Source: Haloferula helveola
Lineage (GTDB): Bacteria; Verrucomicrobiota; Verrucomicrobiia; Verrucomicrobiales; Akkermansiaceae
Direction: 5' to 3'
Assembly: GCF_037076345.1 (NCBI RefSeq)
Contig: NZ_AP024702.1
Span: forward strand, 2,852,001 to 2,916,000
Length of the DNA: 64,000 nt
Both the position numbers and the translations under genes were made by a program. Below, in pieces: positions 1-8,397 of this stretch; position 1 is the stretch's first letter, and each line of letters opens with the position of its first letter. The notes beneath the pieces are model-generated. The model worked only from the letters and a program-made list of their open reading frames with translations. It had not been told where the DNA came from and ran no database searches.

Positions 1-108
1 CTGTCCCATTTCAAGGAATGGCTCTCGGGCGGCTTGCGGCCGATCGGCAAGCACTTCCTGAAGATGGACATCGTCGAAGGCGAGAGCGTCGCGAAGGCGA
101 AGGCGTGA
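1..108 (+). CDS. C-terminal fragment of an unidentified protein
   Basis: The window opens inside a plus-strand reading frame (frame 1) that runs 35 codons to a TGA at 106-108. The visible tail contains LSHFKEWLSGG followed by a short Lys/Ala-rich end. The frame is open from base 1 and ends 3 bp before the convergent racemase-like gene stops. There is too little sequence to name a family. Confidence 0.5.
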   Translation: MSHFKEWLSGGLRPIGKHFLKMDIVEGESVAKAKA

Positions 109-111
109 CCT

Positions 112-870
112 TCAAGCTTCGGGTGACTCGTCCCCCGCAATGAAGCGCACGATCTGCTCGCAATGGCAGGCGAGCGAATCGATGAGCGGCAGCGCAGCGG
201 CTCCGCCATCCATGAGGAGAGGAAACTCCGTGCAGCCGAGAACGACGGCCTCCGCTCCCGACTCGGCAAACTGCCGGACCTGGTCGAGCAGGAGATTGCG
301 GGAGTCATCGTCGAAGTGCCCCATGGAGAGCTTCTCCACCACGCAGCGATGGATCGCTTGGCGCGCTGCCTCGGAAGGCACGCTTGCCTTCAGGCCGTGC
401 CGGTGCCGGAGACGGCCGAGAAGAAAGTCCTCCTCCATCGAGAACCGTGTTCCGAGCCATCCGATGTGTCGGAACTCGCGGCGGGCGCACTCGCGACCGA
501 TACCGTCGGCGATGTGAAGCACGGGGATGCGCAGTGCCGACTGGACGGCATCGTAGATCTTGTGCGGCGTGTTCGCACAAAAGGCGAGGCCCTCGACGCC
601 GGTTGACTGGAGCTCCAGAGCCGCCGCCTCGAAAAGTTCGAGGATCGCTTCCCAGTCGCCCCGCTTTTGTGCCGCGTGGATGGAGGCCTGATCCAGGCTG
701 GCGAGGTTGAGCCTCGGGTTGGTGTTGTTTCCGTGGCGCAGGTTGATGGCATCGTTGATTGCCTCGTAGAACGAAAGCGTCGATCGCCACGAAGTGCCAC
801 CTATCAGGCCGAACTTGCGGAGCGACGTCGTCTGGACGCCCTGCGGTTGAATGGTCGAGCCGAGCTTCAT
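112..870 (-). CDS. Aspartate/glutamate racemase family protein
   Basis: The 252-residue protein begins MKLGSTIQPQ and has the N-terminal signature FGLIGGTSWRST, the first catalytic cysteine region GLAFCANTPH (about residue 95-105) and the second, AVVLGCTEFPLL, near residue 215. These two cysteines are the acid/base pair of the Asp/Glu/hydantoin racemase superfamily, which epimerise amino acids without cofactor. The start is the ATG at 868-870, which overlaps the stop of the upstream sulfatase gene (ATGA overlap), so the two are probably translationally coupled. A longer frame reaches further upstream but only inside the sulfatase gene. Substrate is not determined; YgeA-like broad-specificity racemases are the closest fit. 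Confidence 0.85.
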   Translation of the reverse strand: MKLGSTIQPQGVQTTSLRKFGLIGGTSWRSTLSFYEAINDAINLRHGNNTNPRLNLASLDQASIHAAQKRGDWEAILELFEAAALELQSTGVEGLAFCANTPHKIYDAVQSALRIPVLHIADGIGRECARREFRHIGWLGTRFSMEEDFLLGRLRHRHGLKASVPSEAARQAIHRCVVEKLSMGHFDDDSRNLLLDQVRQFAESGAEAVVLGCTEFPLLMDGGAAALPLIDSLACHCEQIVRFIAGDESPEA

Positions 871-2591
871 CGGATGACGGCCTTGGCTGCGCGGTCCTCG
901 ACCTTGAAATAGCCGAGGCACTTCTCCGAATCGTCGCGGATCGCCCAGACCGAACCCGGCCGTCCACGGACTTCGAGGTTCTTGCCCGCGGCGATCGTGC
1001 CTTTCCCGACCGGTTCTCCTTTCCCGCTGACCCAATCGAGACGGACGGGTTCGCCGCGCCGGTTGACGAAGACGATTCTCATCAGGTTGCCATCGGGCTT
1101 CGACGGGGGTAGGTCAGCCGCGTCGGTGCATGCGGTCCACGGCAATGCGGGGAGATCCTTGACCTTCACCTCGGGGCGATCGGCAAACTCCGTCGGCGCA
1201 AGCTTCCGCATCCGCTCGAGGTCGGAGGCGTGCTCCGGCTTTCCGGCGAGGTTGTTCCACTCGTAGGGGTCGGAGGAAATGTCGTAGAGCTCCTCCGATC
1301 CGCCGGCGTAGCGAATGTAGCGCCAGTCCTTGCCGCTGACGCCGACGCTCTTTCCATCCTGAAGAAAGGTGAGCGCCGCCGGCATGATGGAAGCGGCGGG
1401 ATTCTTCAGGATCGGCACCACGCTCTTGCCGTCGATTTTTTCGCCGTCGGGAAGGCCGCACAGTTCCGTGAGCGTGGGAAAGAGGCCGAGCAGGCTGACC
1501 GGGGCGTCACTGTGGGAGCCCGCCTTGGTGCCGTCGGGCAGCGCGTTGGAAATGCCCGCGGGCACCTTCATCATGAAGGGCACCCGGGTGCATGCCCGCC
1601 ACATGGTGAACTTCTGCCAGTGCTCCTTTTCGCCGAGGTGCCAGCCGTGGTCGGACCACAGCACGACGATCGTGTTGTCCTTGTTGGGGCCTTTCTCAAG
1701 CGCATCGAGTACTCGGCCAAGCATCGCATCGGCGAAGTGGATGGATGCCAGATAGCTCTGCACTCCCTGCTTCCATTGTCCGTGTTCCCGGATGTGCGCG
1801 AAGTAGCGGTTTCGGGCGAGGTTCCTGCCTTGCTCCGAAAGGTCGTCGAGATCGTCTTCCTTGTAGCCGGGAGGAAGCTGGGTCGAATCGAGCGGGAACT
1901 TCTCGAAGTATTTCTTCGGGACAAACCACGGCTCGTGCGGCCGGTAGATGCCGCAGGCGAGAAAGAACGGCTTGTCGTGGGTCTTGCCGAGTTGCTTGCC
2001 GACCCATTCGCTCACCGTGTAGTCGCCACCGAATTCCTCGTCGCTGACGTCGAGCGGACCCCAGTCGGTCTCGATGTACTGCCATGGCCCGCCACGAGGC
2101 AGGGACAGCGGGCGTTTGTCCGGATACTTCGTTTCCGGGATCGGCATTTCGGTGGACGGCTCGGGGAAGTAGTCGTCCCAGGATTGGGCATCGATGATGT
2201 AGTGCAGCATCTTGCCCGAACCGGTCGATCGGTAACCGTGATTCGAGAAGTGCTTCGGCAGCAGGGTCGCGTCCGGCAGCACGTCGCGGAGCTTCTGGGC
2301 GTTTTCGTAAATGCCGGACTTGTGGGGCGAGCGGCCGCTGAAAATGGAGATGCGCGACGGATTGCAGGCGGGTGCCGCGCAGTGGGCGTTGGTGAAGAGC
2401 ATGCCTTCCGCCGCGAGCCGGTCGAGGTTTGGCGTGACGGTCTGCGGGTGACCGCCCATGCAGCCGATCCAGTCGTTCAGGTCATCGAGGGCGATGAACA
2501 GGACGTTGGGGCGTTGCTCGGCGCGCGCCGTACTCGTCAGCACGAGCAGCAGGACGGCCAGCAAGCGGGAGAGTTGGAGGAAAGGAGTCAT
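867..2591 (-). CDS. Secreted formylglycine-dependent sulfatase (iduronate-2-sulfatase-like)
   Basis: 574 residues beginning MTPFLQLSRLLAVLLLVLTS with a signal peptide cleaved near TARA-EQ. The metal-binding start of the alkaline-phosphatase fold is PNVLFIALDDLNDWIG, and the modified-cysteine motif is CNPSR at residue 76, which maturase enzymes convert to formylglycine. Later landmarks are the SGKMLH lysine region and WSDHGWHLGEKEHW, typical of the iduronate/choline-sulfatase branch. Family enzymes hydrolyse sulfate esters of polysaccharides outside the cytoplasm; such sulfatases are abundant in Verrucomicrobiota. It overlaps the downstream racemase-like gene by 4 bp. The upstream extension of the frame was rejected because the ATG at 2591 directly precedes the signal peptide. 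Confidence 0.9.
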   Translation of the reverse strand: MTPFLQLSRLLAVLLLVLTSTARAEQRPNVLFIALDDLNDWIGCMGGHPQTVTPNLDRLAAEGMLFTNAHCAAPACNPSRISIFSGRSPHKSGIYENAQKLRDVLPDATLLPKHFSNHGYRSTGSGKMLHYIIDAQSWDDYFPEPSTEMPIPETKYPDKRPLSLPRGGPWQYIETDWGPLDVSDEEFGGDYTVSEWVGKQLGKTHDKPFFLACGIYRPHEPWFVPKKYFEKFPLDSTQLPPGYKEDDLDDLSEQGRNLARNRYFAHIREHGQWKQGVQSYLASIHFADAMLGRVLDALEKGPNKDNTIVVLWSDHGWHLGEKEHWQKFTMWRACTRVPFMMKVPAGISNALPDGTKAGSHSDAPVSLLGLFPTLTELCGLPDGEKIDGKSVVPILKNPAASIMPAALTFLQDGKSVGVSGKDWRYIRYAGGSEELYDISSDPYEWNNLAGKPEHASDLERMRKLAPTEFADRPEVKVKDLPALPWTACTDAADLPPSKPDGNLMRIVFVNRRGEPVRLDWVSGKGEPVGKGTIAAGKNLEVRGRPGSVWAIRDDSEKCLGYFKVEDRAAKAVIR

Positions 2592-2720
2592 GGACTGAGG
2601 AAGAGTCTCGAGAGGAGCGATCGTCAACGCAAGGGCGGGAAGGCCTGACGGACCGGCCCATTCCGCAAGCCGGTCGGAAGGAATGGACGCAGGGGGTGAG
2701 GTTGGGGATGCTCTCAAGTC

Positions 2721-3539
2721 ATGAAGCGCTGGGCAAAACGGATGCTCCTTGGGGTGTGGCTCGTTGTGGGTCTGTCGGCGATCGCGAAGGGGGGCGGGGC
2801 GGAGTTCGCAGTTCGTGTCGAGGACCCGGAGTCGCTGCTCGGCGATCGGAGTGTTGCGTTCAAGCGGACCGTCGAGGCCGCGGCCGGGATGTGGGGCGAG
2901 CACCTCGCGGGCGAGGCACGAATTGAGGTTCTGGTGATTCTCAAACCCGGTGAGGGACGGGCGAGTTGTCGTTGTCCCTCGATGGTTCAGATCGGGAAAC
3001 ATGGAGCTAACCGGCTCTTCGAGCCCAGCGCGATCGCCAAGCTCAAGGGTCGGGAGGTGAATACCGGCGGCCAGCCGGATATCGAAATCACGGTGATGGG
3101 CGCCTACCTCAAGGACCTTTGGTTCGACCCCGAACCGGAGAAGCGTGAGGCGGTGATTCCTCGCGACAAGCTCGACGCGCTCTCGCTCTTCATGCACGAG
3201 ATCGCCCACGCCATCGGCTTCAACGGCTGGCTCGATGAGAAGACGGGGAAGCCGAAGTCGGACATGGTGAGCACCTACGACCAGCGGATCATCTTCGAGG
3301 AGGGGCGATTCTACTTTGTCGGATTGCGGGCGATGAAGGTTTACGGCGGGCCGGTGCCGCTCAGCACCGAAACGAACAACTACCACCACGTCGGGCTGAA
3401 GGGTGTCGAGTATCCTGAGATGCTGGTCGACGACCTGATGAACGGAGTCGTGTTCCAGCGCGAGGACCGGTTCTCGATCACGCCCCTGGATCTCGCGATC
3501 CTCGCGGACGCCGGGGTCGAGTTGAAGGGCGGGCAGTAG
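2721..3539 (+). CDS. Secreted zinc metalloprotease-like protein (HEXXHXXGF)
   Basis: 272 residues with an N-terminal signal (MKRWAKRMLLGVWLVVGLSA) and an active-site helix LFMHEIAHAIGF around residues 157-167. HEXXH supplies two zinc ligands and the catalytic Glu. The third metzincin ligand expected at HEXXHXXGXXH is absent (G at that place), so a distant ligand as in leishmanolysin-type or gluzincin enzymes would be required. The later segment ends in NGVVFQREDRFSITPLDLAILADAG, resembling the C-terminal 'DLAILADLGY' helix of secreted bacterial metalloproteases that carry PEP-CTERM signals elsewhere. Divergent from the sulfatase gene (129 bp apart), so the two could share a control region. 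Substrate unknown. Confidence 0.75.
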   Translation: MKRWAKRMLLGVWLVVGLSAIAKGGGAEFAVRVEDPESLLGDRSVAFKRTVEAAAGMWGEHLAGEARIEVLVILKPGEGRASCRCPSMVQIGKHGANRLFEPSAIAKLKGREVNTGGQPDIEITVMGAYLKDLWFDPEPEKREAVIPRDKLDALSLFMHEIAHAIGFNGWLDEKTGKPKSDMVSTYDQRIIFEEGRFYFVGLRAMKVYGGPVPLSTETNNYHHVGLKGVEYPEMLVDDLMNGVVFQREDRFSITPLDLAILADAGVELKGGQ

Positions 3540-3993
3540 CCGGAAGTGCCGCCCCGCCGGCCATCAGACCGAGGGGCCATGGGGGAGGGGGGCCGAGCGG
3601 CGATCGGGTCGAGGGGCCATCGGACTACGGGATGAAATCAACAGCACCGAAGGGACGACGGCACTTAGCCACGGGGTTCACCCCGTGGTCGCCGGGCATC
3701 GGACAAACATGAAGCGCCGAAGGTGCGCAGGCGGGATAGGTATGTGGTGCGGCTGCGGGGGTTCAGCCGGCCTCGCCTGCGCCCCTCCGGGGCTTGGATT
3801 CTTTCCTGCTGAATGTCCCCGGGGCGAACCCCGGGGCTAAGTGCCGTCGTCCCTTCGGGACTGTTTCGGTGACGGGGCCGTGGGTAGTCCGGGCGCTCGT
3901 TCGAGACTGGCCCGATCACGGGGCTGTGGGCGACTGGGACGCTCCTTCGGGAGTCTTGCGGAGTGGCGTGTCAGCCGGCGACTGCCTTCCCAC
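3540..3993. other. Gene-free stretch holding a family A repeat pair
   Basis: No reading frame here looks coding. The interval holds a short GC-rich low-complexity stretch with 'gaggggccat' repeated, followed by a full family A palindromic element (see 3644-3862) and about 130 bp of unremarkable sequence before the convergent lipoprotein gene. Confidence 0.7.
3644..3862. repeat. Family A palindromic element, copy 1 (no transposase)
   Basis: The left half carries the palindrome CCACGGGGTTCACCCCGTGG at 3669-3688, preceded by gacggcacttag. The right half (about 3780-3862) repeats the same modules in reverse order and complement: CCCCTCCGGGG, then CCCCGGGGCGAACCCCGGGG, then ctaagtgccgtcgtccc. The two halves therefore form one large imperfect inverted repeat. 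The same plan occurs at 11151-11812 (with a transposase inside), 17008-17212 and 57893-58103. Confidence 0.8.
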
Positions 3994-4518
3994 CTAATCT
4001 TCGACTTGGATGCCCCAAGCTTGGTTAGATGCCCCCGTTTCCTGCCGGACTTGGATGGGGGCGCTGTCGGCGGTGGATTCATCCGCCACCTCAAGCAGTC
4101 GCCCTGAACCTGCATTGATGATGCGGTAGTAGGATTCGTCGATGGCTTGGAAGCGCCAGCGTTGGCTGGGCTGGCCTTCATCGGTGGCAACGATGACGGA
4201 AGAGCCGTCGTCCTCGCCGGTCGCTCCGAGCACCAGACCGTTGAAGAGGATCTTCCATCGGCCATCGTCGTCCCGTTCCAGAGTCCAGATCTGGCCCCCG
4301 CCGCCGTGTGCGCGCTGGATGACCGACGTGTCCTCAAGGGTCAGGCAGCTGTCACTGTGTTTCGCCCGCAGCATCAACGGCGTGTCGACCGGGGGCAGCT
4401 CGACCGTGGATTCGGACGTCTCCGGGTCGCGATCCGGGGCGTCGGTTCCGGGTTCCGAGCAGCCGATCGTCGCGACGGCGAGGAAGAGGGCTGCGGCTCG
4501 CGCCGTGCGGGCGTTCAT
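3994..4518 (-). CDS. Lipoprotein with ricin-type beta-trefoil lectin domain
   Basis: 174 residues. The N-terminus AAALFLAVATIGCSEPG is a lipoprotein signal with the lipobox IGC, followed by an acidic, Thr/Pro-rich linker to about residue 45. The rest is one RICIN domain: three QxW-type motifs can be seen (GQIWTL, SQRWRF, NQAWGI), the hallmark of the three lobes of a beta-trefoil. Family members bind carbohydrates; here the domain would be displayed on a membrane-anchored protein. No catalytic domain is attached, which is uncommon for RICIN modules. It lies 36 bp downstream of the SpoIIAA-like gene on the same strand, so co-transcription is possible. Confidence 0.8.
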   Translation of the reverse strand: MNARTARAAALFLAVATIGCSEPGTDAPDRDPETSESTVELPPVDTPLMLRAKHSDSCLTLEDTSVIQRAHGGGGQIWTLERDDDGRWKILFNGLVLGATGEDDGSSVIVATDEGQPSQRWRFQAIDESYYRIINAGSGRLLEVADESTADSAPIQVRQETGASNQAWGIQVED

Positions 4519-4554
4519 CCTTGTTGGGTTCAGGTGCGAGATCCTGCAGCTTGG

Positions 4555-5286
4555 TCAGCTGCTCGCCCAGTCCCAAGCGTCGTATTCCTCGGCCTCGTCA
4601 AAGGCGCGGATCTCGAGCGAAAACGGATTCGGAATCGACGCGAGCCGGTGGGTCCACTTGGCATCACCGATGAGCGCCATCTTGCGGATGTCGCCAACAT
4701 GCTTGAGCCCGAATTTCAGATCCTTGAGGACCGCGCCGAAGTCGACGCCTTCGAGGTCTTCGAGATCGATCAGGAACGAGACCGGCGCGTTTTCCGCAAG
4801 GATCCCTTCCATCCACTCGACCAACTCGCCGTAGGCCTCGGTGTGGATCGTGCCGTGAACGTAGATCCAGACGAGCTTGCGGTCCGGAAACCATCCGCGG
4901 CGAATCGCCGAATGCGGCTTGGTCCGGCCTGCCTCGAGCCATGCCATCGCTTCGTCCGCCTTCCCCGAATCGAAGTGCGCGATCTCGGCGTGGAGGAAGT
5001 GCCGGGCGATCTTCGGCAGCGCGGTCAGGAAGCGGCTGTCGGAGACGACCGCCAGCCGCGGGACTTCCTTCTGGTGCTGTCGGACAAATCCGAGGTGCTC
5101 GGTCATGCCGGCGAAATCCTTCCATCCGGGGAACGCCTCCGCCTCGATCATCACCCCGGCGAGTTTACCGCCGTCGGCGACCATGGCGTCGACTTTCTCG
5201 CGGACCGAGGCGACGTCTTCCTTCGAGATCGGCCCTGAGGGTCGCAGGACCAGGATGGAGTTCGGGAGGATTTCGGATTCAATCAT
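4555..5286 (-). CDS. Duplicated SpoIIAA-like protein
   Basis: 243 residues made of two successive SpoIIAA-like (STAS-fold) units. The second (about 130-243) is the clearer one: KLVWIYVHGTIHTEAYGEL, then FLIDLEDLEGVDFGAVLKD and DIRKMALIGDAKWTHRL. The first (about 1-120) matches it position by position: ILVLRPSGPISKEDVASV, GVMIEAEAFPGWKDFAGM, VPRLAVVSDSRFLTALP. Members are cytoplasmic and their role is poorly known; they resemble anti-sigma-antagonist folds and lipid-binding STAS domains. No signal peptide. A tandem arrangement in one chain is less usual than the single-domain form. Confidence 0.8.
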   Translation of the reverse strand: MIESEILPNSILVLRPSGPISKEDVASVREKVDAMVADGGKLAGVMIEAEAFPGWKDFAGMTEHLGFVRQHQKEVPRLAVVSDSRFLTALPKIARHFLHAEIAHFDSGKADEAMAWLEAGRTKPHSAIRRGWFPDRKLVWIYVHGTIHTEAYGELVEWMEGILAENAPVSFLIDLEDLEGVDFGAVLKDLKFGLKHVGDIRKMALIGDAKWTHRLASIPNPFSLEIRAFDEAEEYDAWDWASS

Positions 5287-5454
5287 AGCGTCCGATCCTG
5301 AACCCCCGCCAGCCGGGCTGCACGCACTTTTCCCCTGCAGGTCGGGGGAACTTCGAGGTGGCGGTCCCGGCTGTCATCGCTGAGATTGGTCTGGCAATTC
5401 GCCGAATGACTTCCTTCGCTTCCCGCGTATAGCCGCCACATTCCGATCCAAACC

Positions 5455-6255
5455 ATGAAATCCCTGACGATTCTTTTCGCCACGACCCTCGCCGCCTCGG
5501 TTCTCAATGCCGCCGAGCCGCTGAAGGTCATGCTCATCACCGGTGGCTGCTGCCACGATTACAAGACCCAGACCGAGTTGCTGAAGAAAGGCCTCGAGGA
5601 ACGGATCAATGTCGAGGTCACGCAGATCCACGTCGACGACGGCAGCACCAAGCCGCCGCTGCCGATTTTCGGCCATCCCGAGTATGCGGCCGGCTACGAT
5701 CTGGTCATCCACGACGAGTGCGCGGCCGGGATCACGGACATCGCGACCATCGAAGGCGTCCTCAAGCCGCACGTTGACGGTCTTCCCGGGGTGAATCTCC
5801 ACTGTGCGATGCACAGCTACCGCTTTGGCAACTTCAAGAAGCCCGTCGAGATCGGAGCCGACAACTCGAAGTGGTTCGAATACCTCGGCCTGCAGTCGAG
5901 CGGTCACGGTCCGCAGAAGCCGATCGACATTTCCTTCGTCGACAAGAACCACCCGATCACCAAGGGCATGGCCGACTGGACGACGATCAAGGAGGAGCTC
6001 TACAACAACATCGCGGTGCACGACAGCTCGCACGTGTTGGCCAAGGGCAAGCAAGGCAATCAGGAGACGGTTGTTGCTTGGACCAACCACTACGGTCCGA
6101 AGAAGACCCGGGTGTTCAGCACAACGATCGGCCACAACAACGAGACGGTCGGCGATGCCCGCTACCTCGACCTCATTGCCAAGGGCGTGCTTTGGGCGAC
6201 CGACAAGATGGACGCCAAGGGCAAGCCGCTCGAAGGCTTTGGCCGCAAGAAGTAA
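5455..6255 (+). CDS. Secreted ThuA-like domain protein
   Basis: 266 residues with signal peptide MKSLTILFATTLAASVLNA. The ThuA fold is recognised from PLKVMLITGGCCHDYKTQTELL, YDLVIHDECAAGI, LPGVNLHCAMHSYR and the late ETVVAWTNHYGPKKTRVFSTTIGHNNET. ThuA-like proteins are class I glutamine-amidotransferase-like folds frequent in PVC bacteria and usually linked to sugar metabolism; the reaction is not established. A strong terminator follows at 6294-6322. A second, distinct ThuA domain occurs at the start of the large fusion at 32578-36684. Confidence 0.88.
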   Translation: MKSLTILFATTLAASVLNAAEPLKVMLITGGCCHDYKTQTELLKKGLEERINVEVTQIHVDDGSTKPPLPIFGHPEYAAGYDLVIHDECAAGITDIATIEGVLKPHVDGLPGVNLHCAMHSYRFGNFKKPVEIGADNSKWFEYLGLQSSGHGPQKPIDISFVDKNHPITKGMADWTTIKEELYNNIAVHDSSHVLAKGKQGNQETVVAWTNHYGPKKTRVFSTTIGHNNETVGDARYLDLIAKGVLWATDKMDAKGKPLEGFGRKK

Positions 6256-6293
6256 GGCTTTCGCCACGGGAAATACCTGCTTCCGAATTTCAG

Positions 6294-6322
6294 GGCGCCG
6301 TTCTCAGGAACGGCGCCTTTTT
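6294..6322 (+). terminator. Rho-independent terminator of the ThuA gene
   Basis: Perfect 10-bp stem GGCGCCGTTC / GAACGGCGCC with a TCAG loop, followed by TTTTT. It lies 38 bp past the ThuA stop codon. Read on the minus strand, the same bases encode the last residues (KRRRS-stop) of the convergent oxygenase gene. Confidence 0.9.
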
Positions 6323-7215
6323 GCGAGATAGTCGGAGGGGAGTCCCATCCGCAGACACGATTGGGCAGCAGGTGTCGAGTCGAGCGGAAGCCAGTCGATT
6401 TGCGACCCCAAGGTCCGGAGCAGCAAGCGGCCACCGGGCGGCAGATTGGCGAGCTTGCGCAGTCCGAGGCGTTCTTGGACCGCCGCCGGCAGGATCGAGA
6501 CCGCTGCCCGGATCACGAGCCCGGTCATCGGTTTGAGAGGGCGCGGGAAGAGCTCGACGCCGCGCAGGATCCGGAGGAAGTCGTGGACGATCTCCGACGG
6601 CTCGAGATCCGGAAGCGTGTTGTCGAACAGGGTGAGCAGCTCCGTTTCGGACGACGGAGGATCAAGCGCCCCGTAAAGCAGGGCGGCCGGCACGCCCTCG
6701 GCAATGAAGCGGTCCCGGTCGGCTGCGGATACCGGCCTGACAAACTGACGGTAGGCCTCGAGGAATCCGAAAAGCGCGGTGGCGTGGACCCAGCGAAGCA
6801 GGACGGGGTCGTCGGCCCGGTAGGCAATTCCGTCCGGGGTGGTGCCCTGGATCTTCGCGTGCATGCGACCGATCCCTGCGATCATTTGCTCGGCCGTGCT
6901 GCGGGCGCCATAGACGGTGACCATCGCCGCCATGCCGGTGCGGCGCATGCGGCGGAGCGGGTCGGTGGCAAAGCTGCTGTATTCCCAAACCCCGGAGCGG
7001 ACACGAGGCTCGGCGAGTTCGAGGAGGACCGCCGCGATGCCCCCGATCAGCAGGGACACGGGATTGCGGAAGACTTGCCATGAAGCCGAGTCCGCCTCCG
7101 CCAGAGCGGCTTCGCCGACCGGCTTGGTGAAGTCGATCGCGAGACCGGCATCGTTGGTTTCCAGCTGCTCGCGCAACAGGGAGTCGAGGCGTTTGACAAG
7201 GAATCGCGGAATCAT
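6304..7215 (-). CDS. Oxygenase MpaB family protein (DUF2236)
   Basis: 303 residues. It shows the DUF2236/rubber-oxygenase (latex clearing protein) core: NPVSLLIGGIAAVLLELAEPRVRSGVWEYSSFATDPLRRMRRT near residues 50-92, then IGRMHAKIQGTTPDGIAYRADDPVLLRWVHATALFGFL, in which the R/H pairs match the b-type haem region of the family. Members include MpaB of mycophenolic-acid biosynthesis and Lcp rubber oxygenases; most bacterial ones have no known substrate. It ends a run of six same-strand genes; the upstream 4-TM gene stops 10 bp before its start. Its 3' end overlaps the terminator stem of the convergent ThuA gene. Confidence 0.85.
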   Translation of the reverse strand: MIPRFLVKRLDSLLREQLETNDAGLAIDFTKPVGEAALAEADSASWQVFRNPVSLLIGGIAAVLLELAEPRVRSGVWEYSSFATDPLRRMRRTGMAAMVTVYGARSTAEQMIAGIGRMHAKIQGTTPDGIAYRADDPVLLRWVHATALFGFLEAYRQFVRPVSAADRDRFIAEGVPAALLYGALDPPSSETELLTLFDNTLPDLEPSEIVHDFLRILRGVELFPRPLKPMTGLVIRAAVSILPAAVQERLGLRKLANLPPGGRLLLRTLGSQIDWLPLDSTPAAQSCLRMGLPSDYLAKRRRS

Positions 7216-7225
7216 GACGCACCCC

Positions 7226-7651
7226 TCACAGCCATCCCTGCTGAATCAGCGCGCACGCTCCGAAGACGAGGACGAGATAGAGCCATACGAAACTGAAGAA
7301 CCAATGCATCGAGTTCTCGAACGGCTTTCCGTTCCACCACTCGGGCCGGTAGGTCGTCCATTGGAAGACGAGTCGAAGCGACCAGAATGCCGTCAGCGAC
7401 CAGGTGCCCCAGCAGGCGGCGCGGGTCGGTGTCAGGAAAATGGACGGGTCGACCAGCGCGGGCAGCCCCATCGCGACGAGCACGACGCACACGAAGAAGG
7501 TGTGGACGTGGAACACGGTGGCGTTGAGTTCCGACATCCGGGCTGCTTCCTCGTGCCACTTGAGGTAGCGCGCGATGGGCATGTGCAGGAAGGCGAGGCC
7601 GATCAGTCCGGCGCCGGCGATGCGGAGGAGGATGGGCAGGATCTCGATCAT
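7226..7651 (-). CDS. Four-TM membrane protein of unknown function
   Basis: 141 residues beginning MIEILPILLRIAGAGLIGLAF. Four hydrophobic segments are visible: 4-24, about 44-66 (VFHVHTFFVCVVLVAMGLPAL), about 78-95, and 113-138 (HWFFSFVWLYLVLVFGACAL). Conserved-looking polar features are HMPIARYLKWHEEA and the aromatic stretch TTYRPEWWNGKPF. The ATG at 7649-7651 overlaps the stop of the methyltransferase-like gene (ATGA), which fixes the start. Function unknown; the context (methyltransferase-like, DUF2071, MpaB-type oxygenase) suggests a membrane lipid or hydrophobic small-molecule pathway, as inference only. Confidence 0.75.
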   Translation of the reverse strand: MIEILPILLRIAGAGLIGLAFLHMPIARYLKWHEEAARMSELNATVFHVHTFFVCVVLVAMGLPALVDPSIFLTPTRAACWGTWSLTAFWSLRLVFQWTTYRPEWWNGKPFENSMHWFFSFVWLYLVLVFGACALIQQGWL

Positions 7652-8397
7652 TGGAGGACGAAAACGCGGACGAATGGCGTGATGCGGAACTGGCTTGCGG
7701 GCTCGAGGCCGGCGCTTTCCCAGCACGCTTGCCATGAGCTTGCCGGGTGAAAGTGCATGAATCCCGGGCCGAAGGCGATGAAGTTGGCGAGGTCCCGCAC
7801 ATGCTCGACGATCACGATGCGGCCGCCGGGGTTGAGGGCGTCCTTGGCTTGGGAAAACCACGTGGCGCGTTCCGCATCACTGCGGAGCTCATGGATGGAC
7901 AACGGACCGACGATCAGGTCGGCGTGGATTTCCGGCCAGCGGTCGAATGGAGCGGCGAGCGCGTCCGGACCCGGCGGGAAGGCACGACGCGCGCGATGGA
8001 TCGAGGCCTCGGTCATCCGATCGGCGTCGTAGTGGTCGAGCACCGTGAAACTGGTCTCGGGCATCACGGCCCCGAGGGCTTCCGACGCTTCATCGAATCC
8101 GGACACGCAGACAATCGCTTCCTTGGGAGGAGGGTCGCCTGACAGGCCTCGCAGCCAATCCCATCGGTAGAGGGGTGATCGGTCGTAGACCCAGTGTGAG
8201 GTCACCAGTGAGCCGGCCAGAAACCACAGCGAGCCGAGCGCGGCCGCCATCGATGCCCAGAAGATCCATGGGTTCGAAACGGAAACGATCAGGATGGTCG
8301 CGGCGACTAATACCAGCGTCGCAACGAGGTAGAATGGCCAGTTGTAGCGGACGATCGCGAGCATGCCCGCGAAACGCGTGCGGTCAGGAGCGGGCAT
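7648..8397 (-). CDS. Membrane-anchored SAM-dependent methyltransferase-like protein
   Basis: 249 residues. An N-terminal part has two membrane segments (YNWPFYLVATLVLVAATILIV and IFWASMAAALGSLWFLAGSLV), followed by a class I methyltransferase-like domain: EAIVCVSGFDEASEALGAV stands at motif I, ADLIVGPLSIHEL at motif IV and LNPGGRIVIVEHV at motif V/VI. Motif I lacks the usual GxGxG, so SAM binding is not certain. The chosen ATG overlaps the DUF2071 gene by 14 bp; an ATG ten codons further in is possible. It belongs to the overlapping run 6304-9477. Confidence 0.7.
   Translation of the reverse strand: MPAPDRTRFAGMLAIVRYNWPFYLVATLVLVAATILIVSVSNPWIFWASMAAALGSLWFLAGSLVTSHWVYDRSPLYRWDWLRGLSGDPPPKEAIVCVSGFDEASEALGAVMPETSFTVLDHYDADRMTEASIHRARRAFPPGPDALAAPFDRWPEIHADLIVGPLSIHELRSDAERATWFSQAKDALNPGGRIVIVEHVRDLANFIAFGPGFMHFHPASSWQACWESAGLEPASQFRITPFVRVFVLQ

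Noticed and set aside
1230-2648. 472-residue plus-strand frame opposite the sulfatase gene
   Set aside because: Antisense to a clearly recognised sulfatase with signal peptide and CNPSR motif; composition is Gly/Arg/Val-rich without any domain, as expected of GC-rich mirror frames.
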